Shown piece by piece: positions 53,777 to 61,777 of a stretch of 64,000 bases of DNA. The notes under the pieces are model-generated. The model did not search any database. It was not told the origin of the DNA and saw nothing but the letters and a program-made list of their open reading frames with translations. This DNA comes from JBGSMF01 sp964651475. GTDB lineage: Bacteria; Chloroflexota; Anaerolineae; Fen-1058. Every line of letters begins with the position of its first letter. The stretch's first letter is position 1. The stretch is from positions 1 through 64,000 of the forward strand of contig CAZYXV010000013.1 in assembly GCA_964651475.1 (NCBI GenBank), given 5' to 3'. Both the position numbers and the translations under genes were made by a program.

Positions 53777-56374
53777 CTAAGCCAGCGCCGCCAACTGCCG
53801 CACCTCGACCTTGCGATACACATCTGCCGGCGGGCGCACCTGACCATCTACTGTCAACAGCGCCGTGATAGAGACGCCAAACAGCGCCTCGTTCTGGCGC
53901 AAGTATGGCTCGATGAGGTTCCAGTCCGCGTCAGACAGCGGCGCGAATTGGCCGCCGTTGAGCTGGTCATCATCCACCTTGCCGTGCGGATCGCGCAGGT
54001 AAATCGCGCCGCCGGAAGCGAGTGAGAACAGGTTGCCGCCGGGGTAGGGAGTGTCTAGTTCTATCAAACGCCCCATCCCGTCAAAGGTCACGCCGTTCAG
54101 GATGACAAATCCCCCGCCATTCAATGGATCGCCGGCCATGAAGGACTCGGCCAGATAATCCAGGCAGGTGCCATTGATCACCGCGCGCGGGCGCCCCACG
54201 GCGTTGATGAGCGGACGCCCGGCGGCGGACCCCAAAACAAAAATCTCGCCGCCTTTGGCCCCGTACAGGAACGTTTGCCCCACGTCGCCGTGAATCACCA
54301 GGCGGCCGCGCTTGAGGATTTGCCCTACCTGGTCTTGCGCGTCTCCGTGCACAATAAGGTGCGCGCCGTCCAGGCCCGAAGCCGCATAGTCGCCGCAATC
54401 GCCGTAAATGTCCAGCCGCACCTCATCTGTGCCAGGCCCCAGCCCACAGCCGGCAAAACGCCCGCCGCGCCAATCGAAGGCCACAAAGCGGCGCCAGCCC
54501 AGCGAGCGCGCATGGCACAGCAGCCGCGCCGCGGATTCCTGGCCTTCCGCCGGAAAGCCGCATGCGTCAACGACGAGTACCTGCTCGTCAGGCTGTGGAG
54601 CGCGCAAGGTCTGGCGCGTGCGCCAATCCACCCGCCGATATGCGCCGCCGTTTTCGTCGAGCGCCGGCGCGGCGCGTAGAATACGGTACAATGCCTTGTC
54701 CACCGTCGCCAGCACGGCAGAGCGCTTTTTGAGTCCCACGTCATAACGCCTGTCACGTAACAGCGTCAGGGCGTCAATGGCGCGGGCGCGCCTGGCGTCG
54801 TCCTCGCTAACGGATTCGACCAGCTCCTCTACCCACTCGCTTATCTCGGATAAATCACTCAAGGCCAACCATTCTTTTGCGCCGGCAAACCACGCGTCTG
54901 CCTCCCACGTCTCGCTCATAGTAACCGCTTTAGCGGTTCTTGTGCTCAAGCCGTCGCTACGAGCCAGGTTGGATCCGCTCAAGCCTGGCCTGGGCGTCTC
55001 GACTGGCTCTCCAAATTTGTCGCGGCAGACGAGCCGGCAGCCCTGCTCATCTTTGGAGACTGTGAACGTAAACGCGCCGCCGTCGGTGTAACTGCCGCCG
55101 CGCGCCACCCAATACTTGTCGGCCAGCGCTTGGAAGCGGCTGTCTTCTGCCGATAGGCTGCGCAGGCAGGCGTTGATGGCCTGGCGTTCGGAGGCGATCA
55201 GGCCGATTTGTACGCCCTCACACTCGGCGAGCGCGAAAACTTGAGGGCGCAGCATGGAGGTATCTGTGATGCCCAATAGCTGCCATTCTTGAAGGTCTGG
55301 CTTGCTGCGCGCGATGATAAAGAACCACGGCCCATCCGGGCTGCCGTGAAGGTGCGTTTGCTGAATGGCCTGGTAGAGCGCCTGCTTTTCGGGCGGCAGC
55401 ATGTCAAAATCGCGCTCGGTGGTGGGCGCTAATGCTTCCAGCAATACTTCCAGCGGATAGCCGTAAACGCGATCCCACAAATCGAACAATTGCACGCTGA
55501 CCTCGGTATCGGTGAGGAACAGGGGCACGATATTGCGCTGGCGCAGATATTCGGTGACGCGGTGATAGTTGGCAAAGTCGCCATTGTGCACCAGCGCCTC
55601 GTTCACGCCAATAAAGGGATGCGCGCCGCCGGGATGCCAGATGCGCCCCTTGGTGGGGTAGCGCTGGTGCGAAATCCAGACGTGCGCCGTCATGTCCTCC
55701 AGCCGGTAGTAGGCAGCGGCTTGCTCGGCATAGCCTACGATTTTAAACACCAGCAGGTCGCGCCCGTGGCACAGCACAAAGGCGCGCTTGTCGCCCAGGC
55801 TGGCATAGTAGCGTTGGTTGAGCCGGAAGGTATTTTGGTAGACGTATTCGTCTTCCACCTGGCGCGCCGGCAAATGGCGCAGGCCATTTTCTTCGGCAAA
55901 ACGCGCCAGCGCTTCTGGCCTGACGCGGCACAGGTAACGCACCACGTCCGGCGGGCGCACCTCCAGGCCAGGCACGGCGCGATAATCGTCCAGCGTTTCA
56001 ATGGGATATGCCTGAGCGATGTCAAAGCGCTCCGTCAGACATTCGCGTTCCACCTGCGCGCGCGCGCCAGGGTCGAGATACGCCACCTGGATCAGGTAAT
56101 GCGTGCGCAAGACCTCCGCCGGAACGCGCATCTGGGCCGGGTCAAGCCCGGCCGCCGCGATGCCGCCGCCCTTGCCGTTGCCCCGGTTGTGCATTTGCTG
56201 GCTGGCGGTGATAATGTGCCGGCCGGCAATCGGCGTATTGGCCGCAAAGCCCAGCACGCCGCAGCCGCCTTCAGCCGCTTCCGGCGAGCGCGGTTGAGCG
56301 GGGCAATCTGCAACCAGGCTGGTTCGAGAGTTTAGTAAAGCATCAACTTGTTCCCGCAAGTTCTCAAAAGACAT
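53777..56374 (-). CDS. Glutamate synthase subunit: class II glutamine amidotransferase plus GXGXG domain
   Basis: An 865-residue protein carrying the glutaminase part of a split glutamate synthase. The catalytic Ntn cysteine is at about residue 38 in GGCGVLGF, so a 37-residue propeptide must be removed. Supporting residues include HNRGNGKGGG, WISHQRYPTKG and HNGDFANYH. The C-terminal 230 residues are a GXGXG right-handed beta-helix (repeating GLDGAHLIVHGDA, RGRLVIHGDVG, KGGEIFVLG). Glutamine-derived ammonia would pass to the FMN subunit encoded upstream. ATG 56374 (MSFENL) is chosen; the frame is open 42 codons further, but only because it reads through a palindromic repeat. Confidence 0.85.
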   Translation of the reverse strand: MSFENLREQVDALLNSRTSLVADCPAQPRSPEAAEGGCGVLGFAANTPIAGRHIITASQQMHNRGNGKGGGIAAAGLDPAQMRVPAEVLRTHYLIQVAYLDPGARAQVERECLTERFDIAQAYPIETLDDYRAVPGLEVRPPDVVRYLCRVRPEALARFAEENGLRHLPARQVEDEYVYQNTFRLNQRYYASLGDKRAFVLCHGRDLLVFKIVGYAEQAAAYYRLEDMTAHVWISHQRYPTKGRIWHPGGAHPFIGVNEALVHNGDFANYHRVTEYLRQRNIVPLFLTDTEVSVQLFDLWDRVYGYPLEVLLEALAPTTERDFDMLPPEKQALYQAIQQTHLHGSPDGPWFFIIARSKPDLQEWQLLGITDTSMLRPQVFALAECEGVQIGLIASERQAINACLRSLSAEDSRFQALADKYWVARGGSYTDGGAFTFTVSKDEQGCRLVCRDKFGEPVETPRPGLSGSNLARSDGLSTRTAKAVTMSETWEADAWFAGAKEWLALSDLSEISEWVEELVESVSEDDARRARAIDALTLLRDRRYDVGLKKRSAVLATVDKALYRILRAAPALDENGGAYRRVDWRTRQTLRAPQPDEQVLVVDACGFPAEGQESAARLLCHARSLGWRRFVAFDWRGGRFAGCGLGPGTDEVRLDIYGDCGDYAASGLDGAHLIVHGDAQDQVGQILKRGRLVIHGDVGQTFLYGAKGGEIFVLGSAAGRPLINAVGRPRAVINGTCLDYLAESFMAGDPLNGGGFVILNGVTFDGMGRLIELDTPYPGGNLFSLASGGAIYLRDPHGKVDDDQLNGGQFAPLSDADWNLIEPYLRQNEALFGVSITALLTVDGQVRPPADVYRKVEVRQLAALA

Positions 56375-56411
56375 GGGAGATACTCCAGGTAGTAATTGCT
56401 CAGCTTTCTCT

Positions 56412-56498
56412 GTCATTGCGAGGGCGCGCAGCGCCCGAAGCAATCTCCCTGCTAAAGATTGCTTCGTCGGCCCGCTTTGCGGGCCTCCTCGCAATGAC
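56412..56498. repeat. GTCATTGCGAG/GAAGCAATC palindromic repeat, copy 2
   Basis: Bounded by GTCATTGCGAGG (from 56412) and CCTCGCAATGAC (56487-56498). Contains hairpins GGGCGC/GCGCCC and GGCCCGC/GCGGGCC and the core palindrome GAAGCAATC...GATTGCTTC. It begins one base after the stop codon of the GIY-YIG gene and ends about 38 bp before the start codon of the amidotransferase gene. Confidence 0.85.
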
Positions 56499-56499
56499 A

Positions 56500-56790
56500 C
56501 TATATATCATCATACAAATCGCGCCACTCGGGATTCATCGAGTTGATCAGGTTAACTTTTTTCTGGCGTGAACCAGCTTTGATTTGCTTCTCCCGTGCAA
56601 TGGCAGCATTGACATCACCAGTCGCTTCGTAATAAACCAATTTAGTCAAGTGATAGCGGCTTATAAAAGCACTCCCTCTTCCAGACTTGTGCTCGTATAC
56701 TCGGCGTTTCAGATTGTTTGTCACACCAGTGTACAGTGTGGTGTTGTAGCGGTTGGTCATGATATAAATGCAATACACGTTGTTATGCAC
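56500..56790 (-). CDS. GIY-YIG nuclease, UvrC-like single-domain (URI) type
   Basis: A 96-residue single-domain GIY-YIG endonuclease. Core residues are visible: VYCIYIMTN (GIY strand variant), TLYTGVTNNLKRRVYEH (YIG variant YTG, with the conserved Arg), the Glu in YYEATGDVNAAIAREKQIK, and the terminal Asn/Trp region. Small proteins of this type are common near repeats; their biological role is largely unknown. Start could be GTG 56790 or, giving the usual N-terminus, GTG 56778. It is flanked on both sides by copies of one palindromic repeat and interrupts the glutamate synthase gene pair, suggesting acquisition of the nuclease-repeat cassette. Confidence 0.85.
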   Translation of the reverse strand: MHNNVYCIYIMTNRYNTTLYTGVTNNLKRRVYEHKSGRGSAFISRYHLTKLVYYEATGDVNAAIAREKQIKAGSRQKKVNLINSMNPEWRDLYDDI

Positions 56791-56828
56791 TGGATAACAT
56801 ATTCCCAGCCATTGAAATACTCAAGATG

Positions 56829-56867
56829 GCGAAACAGTCTCCTCCTGCGCGGGAGGATTGCTTCGGC
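56829..56867. repeat. Decayed half-copy of the GAAGCAATC palindrome
   Basis: GCGAAACAGTCTCCTCC followed by a short loop and GGGAGGATTGCTTCGGC is the central palindrome of the repeat family with two substitutions in its left arm. It lies between the GIY-YIG gene and copy 3. Confidence 0.55.
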
Positions 56868-56891
56868 CTGCAGCCGTTTACCCAGAAACTT

Positions 56892-56986
56892 GTCATTGCG
56901 AGCGCCTCGCCGAAGGCGAGGACGCGAAGCAATCTCCAACGCAGAAGGGAGATTGCTTCGCCGCCCTTTGGGCGGCTCGCAATGAC
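56892..56986. repeat. GTCATTGCGAG/GAAGCAATC palindromic repeat, copy 3
   Basis: Bounded by GTCATTGCGAG (from 56892) and CTCGCAATGAC (56976-56986), with hairpins GCCTCGCC/GGCGAGG and GCCGCCC/GGGCGGC and the core GAAGCAATCTCC...GGAGATTGCTTC. It starts 12 bp past the stop of the FMN glutamate synthase gene. Confidence 0.85.
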
Positions 56987-56997
56987 GAATCGAATCG

Positions 56998-59463
56998 TTA
57001 TTCCAAATACACCAACGCCTCCGTGTGCCCACGCAGTTCGCGGATGCTTTTCATACCCAATGCGCGCAAGATGCCGGCCAGTTGCCGCAGCCAGCTGGTG
57101 TACACGTTGACGATGCGCTGCCATGCGCTTTCGACCTCCACCAGCTTGCTGCGTTCCGGGTCGGTGGTGGTGATGCCGAAAGGACAGCCCAACCCTTGTT
57201 CGCAACTGCCCAGCCGCGTGCAGCCTATGGCCACCAACTCGGCTGTGCCGATGATGCACCCATCTGCTCCAAGCGCGATGGCTTTGGCCACGTCGTAAGC
57301 GGTGCGGATGCCGCCCGACGCCATAACGGTGAGTTGGTCGCGAATGCCTTCGCCTTCCAAAAAGCGGTGCACCTTGGGGATGGCGTACTCGATGGGCATG
57401 GCAATGTTCTTTTTGGCGATTTCCGGCGCGGCGCCCGTGCCGCCATACGCTCCATCCAGGTGAACAATGTGCGCGCCGGCAAAGTATGAACCGACCGCCA
57501 CCATGTCCACGTCGGTGGGCGTGCTGACCTTGACGCTGATCAGCGCGCGCGGGTTGACTTGCTTGAGCCAGTCCACGTGCTTTTTGTGATCCTCCACCGA
57601 ATAGACGCTGTGGAAAGGGAACGGGCTAAACAGCGACGTGCCCTGCACCGCTTCGCGTTCGGCGGCCACACTGGCCGTGTTCTTGTTGCCCAGCAAATGC
57701 CCGCCCAGGCCAGGCTTGGCGCCCTGGGCGTACTTGATCTCGATCAGCCGCGCGCGCTGTATGGTCGCCTCGCGCACGCCAAACAGGCCGGTGGCGACCT
57801 GCGTGATAATGTGATCGGCATACGGGATCAGCGCGTCGGGATAGCCCCCCTCGCCAGTGGAAAAGAACGAGTTCAGGTGCTCGGCCGCGCGCGCCCGGCT
57901 GAGCATCACCGGCAGTCCCACGCTTCCAAACGACATGCCCGCGCCGTACCAGGGTAAGGGAATACACAACTCGGGGCGCTCATCGCCGCGCCGGTTGAGC
58001 GGCAGGCTCAAATTAAACTCCGCCGGGTCGGCTAACCAGCCATCCTGGCGCGAGCGCTGCCACGCGTCGGTCAGCTCGAACGCAAAGGCCAGCCGGTCGA
58101 ATCCGCCGCCTGACCCACCCACGCGAAATTCCTGTTCGCCATCGGGGCGGCCATCGCGCGCCTGTTGGTGAGTTGAGGCGAGCAGCGCGTGCGTCCAACG
58201 CATGTCGCCTTCGCCGCTGTCTTCTTCGAGCAAGCGCCGGTAAGATTGGAAGGGCGCGCTGGCCGGGAACAAGCGTCGAAAGGCTTTGGCCTCAGTGTCC
58301 TCAAAAATCACGCGCCCCACCTCGCCGCGCAGCCGGCGCACCTCGCGCATGCCCATCGCGCCCAACGCTTCGAGCAGTTGGTCGCGCCAGGCCGCCATCA
58401 AGTTGACCAGGCGCTGCGCACCCCACTCGGCGTCCAGTTCGCGCTTTTCCACCGGGCAGGTGCGCTTGTCAGCCCACAGCGCGCAGCCCCAGGCGATGAG
58501 GGGCACGTAATCGAGCACGGCCACGTCCGCGCCACACGCAATGATCTTGGGCACGTGTTCGGCGGCGGCAATGCCGCCACTGACCAGGAATGATAGGCTG
58601 TCGCGCCAGCGGCGCTGAACCAGGTGAGCGTGAACAACGCGCAGCGAGTCGGGCAAGGGACGCCCGGTCCGGTCGCGCCCTTCGTCATCGGCGTACATGT
58701 GAAAAAGGCGCACGCCCTGGCGAAGCAGCCGCTCGACCTCGGCGGAGCTATCCGGGCCAAGCGCGTGGCGCAGCGCGATCATTGCATTGGGCCAGCGTTG
58801 GCGCGCCGCTTGCCAGCGTTCAAATGCCCACGGCTCGTCTTCGATCTCGACGTAGACAGGTTCTTGGGGCAGGTCGGGTGAATCGAAATCGTCTGCCGTG
58901 AGGCGCAAGGCAAGGTTGCGGCTTGGCGCTGCATCGAGCGCATGGGGGGTGAGGATAGCCAGGGTGCCCAGCCGCTCGGCGGCCAGCGACAAGGCGCGCC
59001 ACGCCCCCTGCCCCGGCAGCGGCATGGGCAGCGGCCCGAATGCTACAGGCAGCGGCAAACTCATCAGCCGGGGCATTGGCGTGAGCAAGCGCCCGGCGGC
59101 GTCAAATTCGAGCATCTCTGGCGCGCCGCCCAGGCAGACGGTGGTCGAGATGGTCTCTCGGCCGTGGATACCGTCGCGCGTGGGCCGCACAATTTCAGAC
59201 ATGTCCAGCCACATGCCCTCAAAACCCTCGCCGCTGAACGGCCCGCCGTATCCCGCGCCGCTGATCGGGACGCGCCCGGTCTCGGCCTGGTACCAGGTCT
59301 GGGTAATGATCTCGGCCGTCCAGTGGCGGTCGCCGCGCTGCGTGGTGCCGGAGAAAACGCGATGGCCGTATTTGACGTAAGCGTCGGTCTCGTCCATCTG
59401 GAAATTGGCGGGATACTCAAAGGGCGCTGGCGCGGGCTTGGCGTGAATGTGATATCGGGTCAT
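56998..59463 (-). CDS. Glutamate synthase, FMN/Fe-S (GltB central domain) subunit
   Basis: An 821-residue synthase subunit that reduces 2-oxoglutarate plus ammonia to glutamate. The C-terminal half is the FMN-binding barrel: YGAGMSFGSVG, SNSFFSTGEGG-like region at about 505, KYAQGAKPGLGGHLLG, VSTPTDVDMVAVGSYFAGA, ASGGIRTAYDVAKAIALGAD, and the Fe-S cysteines CTRLGSCEQGLGC (spacing X5 and X5, one residue more than in classical GltB). The N-terminal 400 residues form an unassigned domain. The amidotransferase and GXGXG parts are on a separate protein encoded downstream. AGGA lies 6 nt before ATG 59463. Preceded by an ANTAR regulator 8 bp upstream. Confidence 0.87.
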   Translation of the reverse strand: MTRYHIHAKPAPAPFEYPANFQMDETDAYVKYGHRVFSGTTQRGDRHWTAEIITQTWYQAETGRVPISGAGYGGPFSGEGFEGMWLDMSEIVRPTRDGIHGRETISTTVCLGGAPEMLEFDAAGRLLTPMPRLMSLPLPVAFGPLPMPLPGQGAWRALSLAAERLGTLAILTPHALDAAPSRNLALRLTADDFDSPDLPQEPVYVEIEDEPWAFERWQAARQRWPNAMIALRHALGPDSSAEVERLLRQGVRLFHMYADDEGRDRTGRPLPDSLRVVHAHLVQRRWRDSLSFLVSGGIAAAEHVPKIIACGADVAVLDYVPLIAWGCALWADKRTCPVEKRELDAEWGAQRLVNLMAAWRDQLLEALGAMGMREVRRLRGEVGRVIFEDTEAKAFRRLFPASAPFQSYRRLLEEDSGEGDMRWTHALLASTHQQARDGRPDGEQEFRVGGSGGGFDRLAFAFELTDAWQRSRQDGWLADPAEFNLSLPLNRRGDERPELCIPLPWYGAGMSFGSVGLPVMLSRARAAEHLNSFFSTGEGGYPDALIPYADHIITQVATGLFGVREATIQRARLIEIKYAQGAKPGLGGHLLGNKNTASVAAEREAVQGTSLFSPFPFHSVYSVEDHKKHVDWLKQVNPRALISVKVSTPTDVDMVAVGSYFAGAHIVHLDGAYGGTGAAPEIAKKNIAMPIEYAIPKVHRFLEGEGIRDQLTVMASGGIRTAYDVAKAIALGADGCIIGTAELVAIGCTRLGSCEQGLGCPFGITTTDPERSKLVEVESAWQRIVNVYTSWLRQLAGILRALGMKSIRELRGHTEALVYLE

Positions 59464-59471
59464 ACTCGTCC

Positions 59472-60038
59472 TTATGTGGTTTGAATGGATTCTTGCGCTA
59501 CTTCGAGCAGTGTGCGCCGTTCGGCGTGGGCGCGTTGTTGCAGGCGGTGGTACGCTTCGAGTTCGCTGATGCCTTCGCGCTGCATCAACAGTCCCTTGGC
59601 GCGGTCAATGGCGCGGCGCGAGGCCAACTCGTCCTGCATCTGGGCGGCGGCGTTGGCCGTGCGGGCCTGCTCTTCAAAACGGCGCGAGACTATTTGAATC
59701 ATCGCCAATAATTCCGCTTCCTTGATCGGCTTGACCAGGTAGCCCATCACGGGCAAGCGCGCCGCGCGCTCGATCAGCTCTTGTTCGCCAAAGGCGGTGA
59801 GGAAAATGATGGGCACTTGCGCCCGATCCAAGAGCGCGCGGGCCGCTTCGAGGCCGTCCATCCCGGGCATTTTAATGTCGAGGATGACGAGGTCCGGCGT
59901 GCGGTTTTCGGCCAGCCTGAGGGCGGCCACGCCGTTCTCGGCGGCATAGACGGTATGCCCGGCTTCTTCCAAAATGGTTTTGAGTCCAAGCCGGATGATG
60001 GACTCGTCGTCGGCAATCAAGATGTCTAGATTTTTCAA
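59472..60038 (-). CDS. Receiver-ANTAR antitermination regulator
   Basis: A 188-residue response regulator of the NasT/PdtaR type. The receiver domain (about 1-120) has IADDE, phosphoacceptor LVILDIKMPGMDG, LTAFG and YLVKPI. The ANTAR RNA-binding domain (about 130-188) has SRRAIDRAKGLLMQREGISELEAYHRLQ. Phosphorylation normally allows binding to paired hexaloop hairpins in leader RNA to prevent termination. Start is TTG 60038, overlapping the kinase stop by four bases (TTGA), with GGAG 7 nt upstream. Its position just before glutamate synthase points to nitrogen control. Confidence 0.92.
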   Translation of the reverse strand: MKNLDILIADDESIIRLGLKTILEEAGHTVYAAENGVAALRLAENRTPDLVILDIKMPGMDGLEAARALLDRAQVPIIFLTAFGEQELIERAARLPVMGYLVKPIKEAELLAMIQIVSRRFEEQARTANAAAQMQDELASRRAIDRAKGLLMQREGISELEAYHRLQQRAHAERRTLLEVAQESIQTT

Positions 60039-61669
60039 AAGCTTGCTCCAGAGCCGGCAGGATTTGGAAAGCGTATGACGGCGCGCGCGCCGCCGGCCGG
60101 CGAGGCGCTCAGTTCAAAATGTCCTTTCAGGTCGTCGTGGACCAGCGCTTCCACGATTTGCAGCCCAAGACCTTTGGTGGGGGCCGAGCTGCCTATGCCA
60201 TCGTCCTCCACAGTGATGGTGCTTTCGTCGTCGGTTCGCAATTGTACCAGAATCCGCCCGCTGGCGCGGCCCGCAAAGGCGTGTTCTACCGCGTTCTGGA
60301 TCAACTCGCTGGTGGCCAGCGAGAGCGACGTGGCCTCGCGTGACGGAAGCACCAGCCGGTCGCCGCTCACGCTGATGGTAATATCCTGGCCGGCGGTGAG
60401 CATGGTTTCGCCGATGGAGCGCGCCACGCGCTCCAGCACGTTCTTCACGTCCACCACGCGCAGGCCTTGCTCGCTCAGGGTTTCGTGGACGGCGGCAATG
60501 CTCAGGATGCGGTTGATTGTCTCGGCCAGAACGTCTTGTGCGCGCAGTTCACGCGCGGCGCTCTTTTGCAGGCGGAGCAGCATGGCGATGGTTTGCAGAT
60601 TGTTCTTGACGCGATGATGCATCTCGCGCACTACGGCCGTGTTGATGACGAGACGAGCGTTTTCGATAGCGAGCGCTGTTTGGTTGGCGAGCGTCTGGAA
60701 CAATTCCACTTCTTTGGGAGTGAACTCGTGGTGAGCCCCCATGTAACACGAAAAGACGCCCACGATTCGCTCGCGCACCGTCAGCGGCACGCTCAACAAC
60801 GATATCCAGCCCTCTTGTTCCGCCAGGGCGCGCTTGAGATATCGCTCGTCTGTTTGAACATTGGGTATGATGATGGGCTGCCCGCTGGCGGCCACCTGGC
60901 CGGCGATGCTTTGCCCAACCGGAATGGAAGAGAGTTGCTGTTCTGTGGCGCCAATGTTGTGCGTGGCGCGCAGCACCAGCTGGCCGCAGATGTCGTCCAA
61001 CAAGCGCAGCGAGGTGGCCTTGGCGCCCATCACCCGCGCCGCCATCTCGGTCACCACGCCCAGCATTTCGTCCAGGTACAGCGGCGAGGTGACGGTGCGG
61101 CTGACCTCGGCCAACGTAGATAGTTCCTGGATTTGCTGCTGCATGCGGTCGTATAGCGCGGCCTTTTCCAGCGCCCCGGCGGCCAGGTTAGCGATGAGCG
61201 ATAACAGTTCTATTTCGTCGTCGCTAAAAACGTGCCGCTCGGCCGTCTGCACGTTCATCGCGCCGATGATGCGCCCCTGCACACTGAGCGGGACGGCCAT
61301 GAGTGAATTCAGCCCTTCTTCGCGCGTTTCGGGCAAGAGTTTGAAGCGCGGGTCGTTCAGCGCGTCGCACACCGCCACTGGCTGGCCGTGCGTGACGGCC
61401 CATCCCGTCAACCCTTCGCCAATGCTCAGCGAAGCGCGCCCGATGGCTTCCCGCGCCAGACCTGTGGTCGCTTTGAGAAGCAGTTGGTCGCTGCCTTCTT
61501 GTTGGAGGTAGATGGAACACGAGTCTACGCACATCACCTGCGAGGTGATGCGCGTGATGACGTTCAGCGTGTCTTCGAGTTTCCACGCCGCCGCGAGCGC
61601 CGCGCCGATTTGGCCCACGGCGCGCAACTGGGCGGTTTTTTGTTCGAGGCGGTAAAGAGTGTCGTCCAT
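60035..61669 (-). CDS. GAF-GAF-HisKA_2 sensor histidine kinase
   Basis: A 544-residue soluble kinase with two GAF domains (about 15-165 and 185-335) and a HisKA_2 phosphoacceptor region EMHHRVKNNLQTIAMLLRLQ (His about 347), the class that pairs with ANTAR regulators (EutW, PdtaS). The HATPase part shows ELIQNAVEHAF, VEDDGIGS and GLGLQIVEALV. No membrane helix, so it senses a cytoplasmic signal, possibly related to nitrogen. ATG 61669 lies 10 nt from a TATAAT box, giving an almost leaderless mRNA; an ATG at 61717 lies upstream of the -35 box and is rejected. Cognate of the overlapping ANTAR gene. Confidence 0.92.
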   Translation of the reverse strand: MDDTLYRLEQKTAQLRAVGQIGAALAAAWKLEDTLNVITRITSQVMCVDSCSIYLQQEGSDQLLLKATTGLAREAIGRASLSIGEGLTGWAVTHGQPVAVCDALNDPRFKLLPETREEGLNSLMAVPLSVQGRIIGAMNVQTAERHVFSDDEIELLSLIANLAAGALEKAALYDRMQQQIQELSTLAEVSRTVTSPLYLDEMLGVVTEMAARVMGAKATSLRLLDDICGQLVLRATHNIGATEQQLSSIPVGQSIAGQVAASGQPIIIPNVQTDERYLKRALAEQEGWISLLSVPLTVRERIVGVFSCYMGAHHEFTPKEVELFQTLANQTALAIENARLVINTAVVREMHHRVKNNLQTIAMLLRLQKSAARELRAQDVLAETINRILSIAAVHETLSEQGLRVVDVKNVLERVARSIGETMLTAGQDITISVSGDRLVLPSREATSLSLATSELIQNAVEHAFAGRASGRILVQLRTDDESTITVEDDGIGSSAPTKGLGLQIVEALVHDDLKGHFELSASPAGGARAVIRFPNPAGSGASF

Positions 61670-61679
61670 CGGTGGGGAT

Positions 61680-61707
61680 ATTATACATTTGGTTTTAGGC
61701 GCGTCAA
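61680..61707 (-). promoter_or_regulatory. Promoter of the kinase-ANTAR-glutamate synthase operon
   Basis: On the minus strand TTGACG (61702-61707), 16-bp spacer, TATAAT (61680-61685). Start predicted 3-4 nt before the ATG at 61669. The -35 box is one arm of the palindrome shared with the divergent promoter. Confidence 0.7.
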
Positions 61708-61708
61708 A

Positions 61709-61737
61709 TTGACACATTCCTGGAAGCGGGGTATACT
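61709..61737 (+). promoter_or_regulatory. Promoter of the Ser/Thr kinase gene
   Basis: Perfect TTGACA (61709-61714), 17-bp spacer, TATACT (61732-61737); predicted start near 61744, leader about 34 nt. The -35 box abuts, with one base between, the divergent -35 box. Confidence 0.75.
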
Positions 61738-61777
61738 CTTTTATTGCTTATCTTGCCCGGTTGTGTGCGAATATACT

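Noticed and set aside
55490..56335. 281-codon open frame on the plus strand
   Set aside because: Antisense to the amidotransferase gene; composition typical of a shadow frame.
56829..56986. Repeated palindromes as a possible CRISPR array
   Set aside because: Copies are large inverted repeats with no regular spacing or spacers, and no cas genes are present.
61388..61777. 130-residue N-terminal extension of the Ser/Thr kinase
   Set aside because: It is antisense to the HisKA_2 kinase and crosses both divergent promoters; the kinase domain starts naturally at 61778.
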